In this document: positions 14,788 to 20,386 of the stretch, one piece after another
How positions within the stretch are numbered: the first letter of the stretch is position 1
Layout of the letters: every line of letters begins with the position of its first letter
Assembly: GCA_947632415.1 (NCBI GenBank)
Contig: CANRPB010000012.1
Coordinates: 1 to 20,386, forward strand
Direction: 5' to 3'
Source: an uncultured Bacilli bacterium
Lineage (GTDB): Bacteria > Bacillota_I > Bacilli_A > RF39 > UBA660
DNA length: 20,386 bases
Notes under the pieces: generated by a model
The model's database searches: none
Told to the model about the DNA's origin: nothing
Seen by the model: the letters and a program-made list of their open reading frames with translations, nothing else
Position numbers and translations under genes: made by a program

Positions 14788-16386
14788 CTATTTTATACTA
14801 GCCTTAACAAAAGCATCAAAAAGCGGATGAGGTCTAGTTGGCCTACTCTTAAACTCAGGATGAAATTGTCCCGCAATAAAATATGGATGATCCTTAAGCT
14901 CAACAATCTCCACCAAATTATTAGCCTCATTTATACCTGAAATAATAAGTCCCTTTTTCTCCAACTCTTCTTTATATTTGTTATTAAACTCATAACGATG
15001 TCTATGACGTTCCACTATTTTATCACTATTATAAACCTTATGCGCTAAAGTATTAGGAACCAACGTACACTCATAATTACCTAAACGTAACGTTCCCCCC
15101 ATATTACTAACAGACTTCTGATCAGCCATAAGATCAATAACCGGATTTTTACACATCGAATCAAACTCCGTTGATGAAGCATCTTCAAGCTTTAAAACAT
15201 TCTGCGCAAACTCAATTACCGCCAACTGCATCCCCAAACAAATCCCTAAAAAAGGAACTTTATTTACTCTAGCATAATTAATAGCCTTAATTTTACCCTT
15301 AATACCACGTGTACCAAAACCACCAGGCACAAGTATTCCCTTAGAATTTTTAAAAACATCCTTTAAGTTAACATCATCTTTTTCAAGTTGTTCCGAATCA
15401 ATCCAATTAATCTTAACACTCGTATTATACTTATAACCAGCATGCTTTAAAGACTCAGCCACTGAAATATAAGCATCATGTAACTCAACATATTTACCCA
15501 CAAGCGCTATTTCAACTTCACCCTTTAAATTATCAACCGTCTTAATTAACTTCCTCCAATAATCCAAATCAGCCTTATTAATAGGTAAATTAAATTGTTT
15601 TAAAACAATTTCATCAAACTTTTGATTATAATAATTAATTGGTATCTCATATATATTTTTAACATCAACCGAATCAATTACATTACCAACCGGCACCGAA
15701 CAAAATAACGATAACTTTTTCTTAATAGCCTCACTCGTTTCAAAAGGCGCACGACAAACCAAAGCATCCGGTCTAATTCCCATATTCCTTAAATCCCTAA
15801 CACTATTTTGTGTAGGCTTAGTCTTCAACTCATTAGACCCATAAATATAAGGAATCAAAGTACAATGTACAAAAAAAGTATTCTCGCTTCCCTTCTCATA
15901 CTGAATCTGTCTTAAAGCCTCAATCATTGACTGTGACTCAATATCACCAACCGTTCCACCAATTTCCGTAATAACAATATCAGCACCCGTCACATTACCC
16001 GCTTCATACACCTTATTTTTAATCTCATTAGTTACATGTGGCACCATTTGAACAGTCGCCCCTAAATAATCACCACGTCTTTCCTTTTCAATGACTGATG
16101 AATATATCTTACCACTAGTAATATTCGATGTATAATTAAGCTCTTCATCAATAAACCTCTCATAATGACCCAAATCCAAGTCCGTCTCACAACCATCATA
16201 AGTAACAAAAACCTCACCGTGCTGAATTGGATTCATCGTTCCTGGATCCACATTAATATAAGGATCAAACTTTTGCATAAACACCTTATATCCTCTTGAT
16301 TTTAACAAAAGTGCAAGTGACGAAGCCGTAATTCCCTTTCCAAGTCCTGATACAACCCCACCTGTTACAAATACATACTTAGTCAT
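14788..16386 (-). CDS. pyrG: CTP synthase
   Basis: PyrG converts UTP to CTP using ATP and glutamine, the last step of pyrimidine nucleotide synthesis. The N-terminal synthetase domain has the P-loop GGVVSGLGKG (9-18), FDPYINVDPGTM (40-51) and TEIGGTVGDIE (140-150). The C-terminal class I glutamine amidotransferase has PGGFGTRG (354-361), the nucleophile Cys383 in GICLGMQ, and the His509/Glu511 pair in FHPEF. All catalytic residues are intact and the length (532) is normal. The ATG has a GGAGGT ribosome site. It is transcribed alone from a promoter at 16442-16469, and a terminator hairpin at 16404-16431 stands between promoter and gene, which suggests attenuation control. Confidence 0.98.
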   Translation of the reverse strand: MTKYVFVTGGVVSGLGKGITASSLALLLKSRGYKVFMQKFDPYINVDPGTMNPIQHGEVFVTYDGCETDLDLGHYERFIDEELNYTSNITSGKIYSSVIEKERRGDYLGATVQMVPHVTNEIKNKVYEAGNVTGADIVITEIGGTVGDIESQSMIEALRQIQYEKGSENTFFVHCTLIPYIYGSNELKTKPTQNSVRDLRNMGIRPDALVCRAPFETSEAIKKKLSLFCSVPVGNVIDSVDVKNIYEIPINYYNQKFDEIVLKQFNLPINKADLDYWRKLIKTVDNLKGEVEIALVGKYVELHDAYISVAESLKHAGYKYNTSVKINWIDSEQLEKDDVNLKDVFKNSKGILVPGGFGTRGIKGKIKAINYARVNKVPFLGICLGMQLAVIEFAQNVLKLEDASSTEFDSMCKNPVIDLMADQKSVSNMGGTLRLGNYECTLVPNTLAHKVYNSDKIVERHRHRYEFNNKYKEELEKKGLIISGINEANNLVEIVELKDHPYFIAGQFHPEFKSRPTRPHPLFDAFVKASIK

Positions 16387-16403
16387 AAACTACCTCCAAA
16401 CAT

Positions 16404-16431
16404 AAAAAACTACCAGTTCGAGAACTGATAG
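16404..16431 (-). terminator. Leader terminator (attenuator) of pyrG
   Basis: On the minus strand CTATCAGTT and AACTGGTAG form a 9-bp stem (one G-U) around a CTCG tetraloop, followed by six T. It lies between the pyrG promoter and start codon, beginning only about 4 nt after the predicted start of transcription. A terminator here must be bypassed to express pyrG, as in the Bacillus pyrG attenuator. Confidence 0.85.
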
Positions 16432-16441
16432 GCTCTTTTTA

Positions 16442-16469
16442 ATTATAGCACATCAAAAAATAGAGTTAA
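16442..16469 (-). promoter_or_regulatory. Promoter of pyrG
   Basis: On the minus strand TTAACT (16464-16469), 16 nt and TATAAT (16442-16447) form a promoter with an extended -10 (TGCTATAAT). Transcription should start near 16435, where the RNA would begin with GAGCC, or slightly earlier in a run of A. Confidence 0.75.
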
Positions 16470-16485
16470 ATAGTTTTGCTACAAG

Positions 16486-16914
16486 TTATAAATATTTTTT
16501 AAAAACCTCCATACTCATCTCTTGCATAGAAACATAACTTGAAACAATCTCACTAACCTTATTATCAATTTGTTTTTTATTTAATATCCTTCTACCCTCA
16601 ATAATCCCCATATTAACACCTTGTAATAACAATTCTGCAATTTTACTAGTAGAATCATCAGTAAGTGTCTTCATCTCAATTCCATACCATGTCATAGCCT
16701 TATTAACCGCACTTGTCTCATGAGGCTTATCATCATTATACTTAGGATATATCTCTTCAATATCCTGTTTAATCTTTTCATACTTTTGATAATCCTTTTG
16801 TAGATACTCCTTCAAATCCTCATCATGAACCTTATCCAATATAAAATGTATCGCATCCATACCCATACAAGCACCCTTACAAATCTCATCTAAAGCATTA
16901 ATATTTTCACTCAT
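16486..16914 (-). CDS. Helical protein of unknown function, possibly ferritin-like
   Basis: I do not recognise this 142-residue protein. It appears all-helical with four amphipathic helices: about 5-30 (rich in Met and Cys, with Cys12 and Cys16), 32-56, 65-105 and 110-141. Acidic residues and histidines (Glu10, His23, His30, His65) and the helix count suggest a four-helix bundle of the ferritin-like kind, but no metal-binding EXXH pair is obvious. It has no signal peptide or membrane segment. The ATG is preceded by a perfect AGGAGG ribosome site at 6 nt. A weak promoter (TTGGAA, 19 nt, CATAAT) may lie in the 64 nt upstream. It stands between the recombinase and pyrG, which has its own promoter. 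Confidence 0.75.
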   Translation of the reverse strand: MSENINALDEICKGACMGMDAIHFILDKVHDEDLKEYLQKDYQKYEKIKQDIEEIYPKYNDDKPHETSAVNKAMTWYGIEMKTLTDDSTSKIAELLLQGVNMGIIEGRRILNKKQIDNKVSEIVSSYVSMQEMSMEVFKKYL

Positions 16915-16978
16915 AAAATTCCTCCTACAATTATTATGAGTAAAAATTCAATTTATATTCCAAAACATAAAAAAACTA

Positions 16979-17917
16979 TCATTTAAAATTTTTCCTAGAA
17001 CACAAACCTTTAAATTCATTAACAGACTTCTTAATATTATCAAACGTAGCATGCACATATATTTCTTGAGTTATTTTCCAATCCGAATGACCCAATAATT
17101 TACTTATAACCTTAATATCCACCTTTTGTTCCCTTAACCTAGTCGCAAAAGTATGCCTTAAGGCATGAAAATTAATTAATTTTATATCCAATTTCTTTAA
17201 AAGATTTTCAAAATACTTCTCCAACGTTCTTGGATCCTTTGGTTTATCATTACCAGTAAAAATATAATTTTCTTGATTACTAACATAACTTTTTAACAAC
17301 TTAATAATAAACGGTTGGACCGGTATAACCCTAAGCGAATTTTGCGTTTTAGGAATACCCACAATAAGTTTAGTTCGATTCGTTCCATCAGTATCCTTAA
17401 CCCTCTGCACCGTCTTATTAATACTCACAGTATTATTAACAAAATCAATATCTGTACCCTTCAAAGCACACAACTCACCAATCCTAACACCAGTATACAA
17501 AGCAACCAATATAGCAAGATTCTTAATATTCATATTATCCTGAAGATATTTTTCAATCGTCTCCTGTTCTTTAATCGTAAAATAAGTTATATCATTCTTC
17601 TTCTTTTTAAACTTCATATCTAAATAATCAAAAGACCTTCTATACCCTATACTAATACCATAACTAATAGTTGAATTAATAATAATTAAAATGGTATTCT
17701 TCATAGAATCCGATAATGTTTCTAATTGTTCTTGATTAAAAAATGCTAAAACATTTTTTTGTTTTATCTTCCTAAAATCATATTTACCCAAAAAAGGTAT
17801 AATATGAGTCTCCACAATATACAAATATTTTATATATGTAGACTCCTTGATACTTTTTTGTTTCTCATTTAACCATTCATATATGACATCTTCATAATTC
17901 TTTTTTCTAAAAAACAT
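16979..17917 (-). CDS. Tyrosine recombinase / phage-type integrase
   Basis: This site-specific recombinase cuts and rejoins DNA through a tyrosine intermediate. The N-terminal SAM-like core-binding domain covers about 8-95. The catalytic domain has every active-site residue: Arg145 in TGVRIGEL, Lys190 in PKTQNS, His251 and Arg254 in HALRHTF, His277 in LGHSDW and Tyr287 in IYVH. At 312 residues it resembles Tn916/phage-type integrases without the long N-terminal arm-binding domain, and it also resembles stand-alone chromosomal recombinases. The ATG has an AAAGGAG site and its own promoter. No excisionase, relaxase, capsid or repeat lies next to it, and no duplicate of the nearby tRNA-Thr 3' end was seen, so its target is unknown. 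Confidence 0.93.
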   Translation of the reverse strand: MFFRKKNYEDVIYEWLNEKQKSIKESTYIKYLYIVETHIIPFLGKYDFRKIKQKNVLAFFNQEQLETLSDSMKNTILIIINSTISYGISIGYRRSFDYLDMKFKKKKNDITYFTIKEQETIEKYLQDNMNIKNLAILVALYTGVRIGELCALKGTDIDFVNNTVSINKTVQRVKDTDGTNRTKLIVGIPKTQNSLRVIPVQPFIIKLLKSYVSNQENYIFTGNDKPKDPRTLEKYFENLLKKLDIKLINFHALRHTFATRLREQKVDIKVISKLLGHSDWKITQEIYVHATFDNIKKSVNEFKGLCSRKNFK

Positions 17918-17937
17918 TTCATACTCCTTTCTTATAT

Positions 17938-17965
17938 ATTATAAATTACCTAAAAAAAATTCCAA
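17938..17965 (-). promoter_or_regulatory. Promoter of the tyrosine recombinase gene
   Basis: On the minus strand TTGGAA (17960-17965) and TATAAT (17938-17943) are separated by 16 nt that include an 8-T tract. The start codon is 20 nt downstream of the -10. Confidence 0.7.
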
Positions 17966-18015
17966 ATTCATAATTAAGATATTTAAAAAAAACACCATAT
18001 AATTATTTTTAATAC

Positions 18016-18040
18016 AAAAAAAGCTGAAATATTATTCAGC
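18016..18040 (-). terminator. Intrinsic terminator of the GH25 gene
   Basis: On the minus strand GCTGAA and TTCAGC form a 6-bp stem with a 6-nt loop, followed by seven T, 34 nt after the stop at 18075. Confidence 0.88.
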
Positions 18041-18074
18041 AAACTTTTCAAATTAATATATTTTTATCCATTCT

Positions 18075-19262
18075 TTATTCATATAAAATATCTATATCAA
18101 CATATGTATCTATACCATCAACCACTCCATCACTACATATCTGCCATAATTTGTATTTACCAGCATAATCAGTCACACTTGTATAATGCGCTAACCAAAC
18201 ATCATTATCTAAATAATCCCAAATATGCTCCAAATAAGACTTACTACTATATAAAATAGCATCATAACCTGCACTTTCAACTATCTTAATAAATTCATCA
18301 GCCATATTATTAAGCCCAAAAAAACTTAAGTGATAATCATTAAAATGACTCCATTCTTCCCAATCAAAAGCAATTGGTAAAAAAACATTATATTTCTTAG
18401 CCTGTTCAATTACCCATTCAGCATCCCTCTTAGCCTGATCACTTGTACTTGCATACGAATAAAAATAAAGACCTGTTTTTATTCCATACTTATTAGCCTC
18501 ACTAATATTATATTCAAAGTTTTTATCCATAACATAATTACCCGTTTCCTTATCAGTACTACCAACCTTAATAATAATAAATTCCACACCTGCATCTTTT
18601 ATCTTTGCAAAATCAATATTACCTTGCCACTTAGATACATCTATGCCTATTTTAGTATTATTACCTTTATAATTTTTTACAACATCCGAAAAATTAGTAA
18701 AACTTTCCTCCTTTTTTTCTGATGGTACAGGCTCATAAACATTCAAAGTAAATGGTTGTTCACTCATATTACCACTATTATCAATAGCCTTAAAAACAAG
18801 ATCATAATTACCAACCGTCTTAGCATCATATTCGCCTTCTATAAAACAATTAGGATTACTATCGTAATTATCACCACATAAAATAGTTCTTTTTAAATCA
18901 ACTGTAGAATCTTTAGGAATACTATAACTATTACCTAACCAAATAAGAGGCTTAACCGTATCAACCACTTTAATATTATAAGTATATTTTAGTTTAATAT
19001 TTTCATCATTTATAAACTTAAAAGTTACTTGTTTATCACCTAATGTCGTAGAATCAATTATATAATCATCTATAATCTTTCCATTAATACTCGTTATATA
19101 ATCACTTACCTTTTTAGTATCATTAAATTCCAAAGTCATATCTTCTACTAAACTCACTTCAATTTTGGCAGTCTTAATTCTTATATACTGATATAATTCA
19201 AAGCCTCCCAAAACTAATAAAACAACACCTAATATAATAATTAATATTTTTATAAACTTCAT
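18075..19262 (-). CDS. Membrane-anchored GH25 muramidase with Ig-like domains
   Basis: This protein is a cell-surface enzyme that should cleave the glycan strands of peptidoglycan. An N-terminal membrane helix (about 5-25) without a clear cleavage site suggests it stays anchored. Two immunoglobulin-like repeats follow (about 33-101 and 102-176, the second with Cys129 and Cys139 close enough for a disulfide and a typical AIDNSGN end), then a linker. The glycoside hydrolase 25 domain covers about 204-395: Asp208 in GIDVSKWQG, Asp300 and Glu302 in FDWEEW, as in active lysozymes of this family. It lacks choline- or SH3-type wall-binding repeats and holin neighbours, so it is a cellular enzyme more likely than a phage endolysin. 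The ATG has an AGGAGGAG site. A strong terminator hairpin lies just upstream (19276-19312). Confidence 0.92.
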   Translation of the reverse strand: MKFIKILIIILGVVLLVLGGFELYQYIRIKTAKIEVSLVEDMTLEFNDTKKVSDYITSINGKIIDDYIIDSTTLGDKQVTFKFINDENIKLKYTYNIKVVDTVKPLIWLGNSYSIPKDSTVDLKRTILCGDNYDSNPNCFIEGEYDAKTVGNYDLVFKAIDNSGNMSEQPFTLNVYEPVPSEKKEESFTNFSDVVKNYKGNNTKIGIDVSKWQGNIDFAKIKDAGVEFIIIKVGSTDKETGNYVMDKNFEYNISEANKYGIKTGLYFYSYASTSDQAKRDAEWVIEQAKKYNVFLPIAFDWEEWSHFNDYHLSFFGLNNMADEFIKIVESAGYDAILYSSKSYLEHIWDYLDNDVWLAHYTSVTDYAGKYKLWQICSDGVVDGIDTYVDIDILYE

Positions 19263-19275
19263 AACTCCTCCTATT

Positions 19276-19312
19276 AAAAAACATTATGTGAAGATAACTC
19301 CATATAATGTTT
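19276..19312 (-). terminator. Terminator between tRNA-Thr and the GH25 gene
   Basis: On the minus strand AAACATTAT pairs with ATAATGTTT (9 bp); after one A-C mismatch TGGAG pairs with CTTCA around a TTAT loop, and six T follow. It lies 11 nt after the tRNA and its T-run ends 3 nt before the GH25 ribosome site, so it either ends the tRNA transcript or attenuates GH25. Confidence 0.85.
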
Positions 19313-19323
19313 AGAATTTCAAA

Positions 19324-19399
19324 TGGTGCCGACTAAAGGACTCGAACCTTTGACCTACGCGTTACGAGTGCGTTGCTCTACCAACTAAGCCAAGCCGGC
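19324..19399 (-). tRNA. tRNA-Thr (anticodon CGU)
   Basis: A complete 76-nt cloverleaf with encoded CCA. The acceptor stem GCCGGCT/AGTCGGC has one G-U pair, the D stem is GCTT/GAGC, and the D loop contains GG. The anticodon loop CTCGTAA gives anticodon CGT, reading ACG (Thr), and the T arm AAAGG/CCTTT carries loop TTCGAGT. The anticodon stem has an A-C mismatch at its loop-proximal pair (31-39). A TATAAT element lies 25 nt upstream (19424-19429) without a clear -35, so it may also be co-transcribed with the rubredoxin-fusion gene that ends 31 nt upstream. Confidence 0.95.
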
Positions 19400-19429
19400 A
19401 TATTAGGAAATTAATCCTATCAAATTATA

Positions 19430-20047
19430 TTATTTTTTTTGTTTAAAATGACTAGCATCTACTCCACAAATAGGGCAAATAAAATCATCTGGTACTGGAC
19501 CTTCATGAACATATCCGCATATATCACAAACCCAAGTATTTGTTTTAACCTCCTCAATATAAGTAGGAGCCGTTTTAGGGGCTTTACCCTTTATTACCTC
19601 ATGATAATATTTATATGTCATAGGAGCAAGATTAGATACCTTTTTTGCTTTACTTACTTTTGCGATAAACAACGTATGAGTACCTACATCAACCTCTTCA
19701 ATAACATCGCAAACCATATAGCCACATACATCTTTTAATAAAACAGGAATATCATCAACTATTTCATAATCAATATCTTTAAATTTATCTACATTTCTTG
19801 ATGATTGAAAACCAAACTTTGAAATTATATTAGGATCAATTTGTTCTGATAATATTGAAACAATAAATTTTTTTGTATTATTAATAATTTGATTTGTATA
19901 ATTATCCTTATTGACACTAATAGAAATTGTAGGATTTTCACTTGTTATTTGTGTTAATGTATTAATAACACACCCTACCTTATTTTCATCTTTCGCACTC
20001 ACAATATACATTCCATAATTTATATCCTTAAAGACTTCTTTATCCAT
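19430..20047 (-). CDS. Flavin reductase-rubredoxin fusion (Hrb-like)
   Basis: This protein combines an N-terminal FMN-binding flavin reductase-like domain (about 1-155) with a C-terminal rubredoxin-like iron site (Cys174-x2-Cys177 and Cys191-x2-Cys194, preceded by a Trp and including GYVHEG). The architecture matches high-molecular-weight rubredoxin of anaerobes such as Moorella, where it passes electrons from NAD(P)H to flavodiiron proteins or rubrerythrin that remove oxygen, peroxide or nitric oxide. No such partner gene is in the window. At 205 residues its length fits. The short rubredoxin knuckle spacing is of the rubrerythrin type. The ATG at 20047 has an AGGTG site and an extended -10 promoter. 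The role is inferred from domain order. Confidence 0.92.
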   Translation of the reverse strand: MDKEVFKDINYGMYIVSAKDENKVGCVINTLTQITSENPTISISVNKDNYTNQIINNTKKFIVSILSEQIDPNIISKFGFQSSRNVDKFKDIDYEIVDDIPVLLKDVCGYMVCDVIEEVDVGTHTLFIAKVSKAKKVSNLAPMTYKYYHEVIKGKAPKTAPTYIEEVKTNTWVCDICGYVHEGPVPDDFICPICGVDASHFKQKK

Positions 20048-20080
20048 ATTTCACCTACGATATTATTTTCCAACAATCAA

Positions 20081-20109
20081 AGTATATCACATATCAGTAT
20101 TTTTTTAAA
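20081..20109 (-). promoter_or_regulatory. Promoter of the flavin reductase-rubredoxin gene
   Basis: On the minus strand TTTAAA (20104-20109), 17 nt and TATACT (20081-20086) form a promoter with an extended -10 (TGATATACT), about 34 nt upstream of the start codon. Confidence 0.6.
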
Positions 20110-20110
20110 C

Positions 20111-20124
20111 ATTATTTAAATAAT
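20111..20124. repeat. 14-bp perfect palindrome upstream of the rubredoxin-fusion promoter
   Basis: ATTATTTAAATAAT is a perfect palindrome directly upstream of the -35 at 20104-20109. It could bind a stress regulator, but in such AT-rich DNA chance is a real alternative. Confidence 0.35.
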
Positions 20125-20189
20125 TTATGTAATTTATCAAACTGTCATAATATGTCAAAAAAATTTTTTTAAAAAATAATTATTATTTA

Positions 20190-20218
20190 TTGACAAGTAT
20201 ATAAAAAGATAGTAAAAT
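20190..20218 (+). promoter_or_regulatory. Promoter of tRNA-Gly
   Basis: TTGACA (20190-20195), 17 nt and TAAAAT (20213-20218) form a near-consensus promoter. Directly upstream lies an A/T tract region (about 20154-20189, including seven A followed by seven T) that resembles the UP elements of stable RNA promoters. Transcription should start about 17 nt before the tRNA. Confidence 0.8.
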
Positions 20219-20241
20219 TTTAAATGTCTTAAAGAGATAAT

Positions 20242-20315
20242 GCGAGTGTAGTTCAATGGTAGAACTTCAGCCTTCCAAGCTGATAACGTGGGTCCGATTC
20301 CCATCACTCGCTCCA
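20242..20315 (+). tRNA. tRNA-Gly (anticodon UCC) with C at position 55
   Basis: A complete 74-nt cloverleaf with encoded CCA. The acceptor stem GCGAGTG/CACTCGC is fully paired, the D stem is GTTC/GAAC with GG in the loop, and the anticodon stem TCAGC/GCTGA carries loop CTTCCAA (anticodon TCC, Gly). The T stem GTGGG/CCCAT carries loop TCCGATT, where position 55 is C (20294) instead of the almost universal T that becomes pseudouridine. It is the only plus-strand gene. Confidence 0.95.
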
Positions 20316-20326
20316 GTGACGAATCT

Positions 20327-20349
20327 GTTCGAACTTTTATAGTTTGAAC
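20327..20349 (+). repeat. Hairpin downstream of tRNA-Gly
   Basis: GTTCGAAC and GTTTGAAC form an 8-bp stem (one G-U) with a 7-nt loop, 12 nt after the tRNA. No T-run follows, so it may be a processing or stability element, while the terminator proper is further on. Confidence 0.55.
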
Positions 20350-20361
20350 TTAATATTATAT

Positions 20362-20386
20362 AATCAATCCGTTTGGGTTGATTTTT
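20362..20386 (+). terminator. Intrinsic terminator of the tRNA-Gly transcript
   Basis: AATCAATCC and GGGTTGATT form a 9-bp stem (one G-U) with a GTTT loop and run into at least three further T, cut by the end of the window. Confidence 0.75.

Noticed and set aside
16979..19399. Prophage remnant formed by the recombinase, the GH25 lysozyme and the tRNA-Thr gene
   Set aside because: The GH25 protein has a membrane anchor and Ig-like domains unlike endolysins, there are no phage structural or holin genes, and no second copy of the tRNA 3' end was found by eye near the recombinase or pyrG.
1..20386. CRISPR array, insertion sequence or riboswitch
   Set aside because: No regularly spaced repeats, transposase gene, terminal inverted repeats or recognisable aptamer core were seen.

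Overview
The window is an AT-rich, densely packed chromosomal segment from a low-GC Gram-positive bacterium. Gene content and organisation fit Bacilli or an uncultured gut Firmicute/Mycoplasmatota-like lineage. The pointers are AT-rich Shine-Dalgarno-led genes, the yqeG-yqeH pair, a hisS-aspS pair, QueH, a flavin reductase-rubredoxin fusion typical of anaerobes, and use of the standard code with TGA as stop. The species cannot be named from the sequence. All protein genes lie on the minus strand; only tRNA-Gly at the right edge is on the plus strand. No stretch longer than 300 bases lacks a gene.

Layout, right to left in the direction of transcription. (1) tRNA-Gly(UCC) on the plus strand has a good promoter and diverges from a flavin reductase-rubredoxin gene (19430-20047). 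(2) tRNA-Thr(CGU) is followed by a strong hairpin terminator only 3 nt before the ribosome binding site of a membrane-anchored GH25 muramidase (18075-19262). (3) A tyrosine recombinase (16979-17917), a 142-residue helical protein of unknown function, and pyrG follow. pyrG has its own promoter and a terminator hairpin in its leader. (4) Two membrane proteins come next, a short YitT-family protein and a small multidrug export family protein. (5) A MacB-like ABC ATPase-permease fusion has a consensus promoter and overlaps queH. (6) An AMP-forming acyl-CoA synthetase and a cytoplasmic transglutaminase-fold protein each form a single transcription unit with promoter and terminator. (7) A seven-gene operon runs from yqeG (6983) to mutL (110) with gaps of 0-1 nt or short overlaps and ends in a terminator at 47-73. 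It combines ribosome assembly (yqeG, yqeH), tRNA charging (hisS, aspS), mismatch repair (mutL) and two unknown membrane proteins.

The most notable points are: a compact archaeal-type AspRS where relatives carry the long bacterial type beside hisS; two uncharacterised membrane proteins co-translated with the tRNA synthetases and mutL; a pyrG leader terminator without the G-run start expected from the Bacillus mechanism; a tRNA-Gly with C instead of U at position 55; and a terminator placed directly before the GH25 ribosome binding site. Several long open frames begin with codons that cannot be real starts, because a Shine-Dalgarno or promoter lies inside them; these starts are corrected here. 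Nothing seen amounts to a clear new defence or mobile system.
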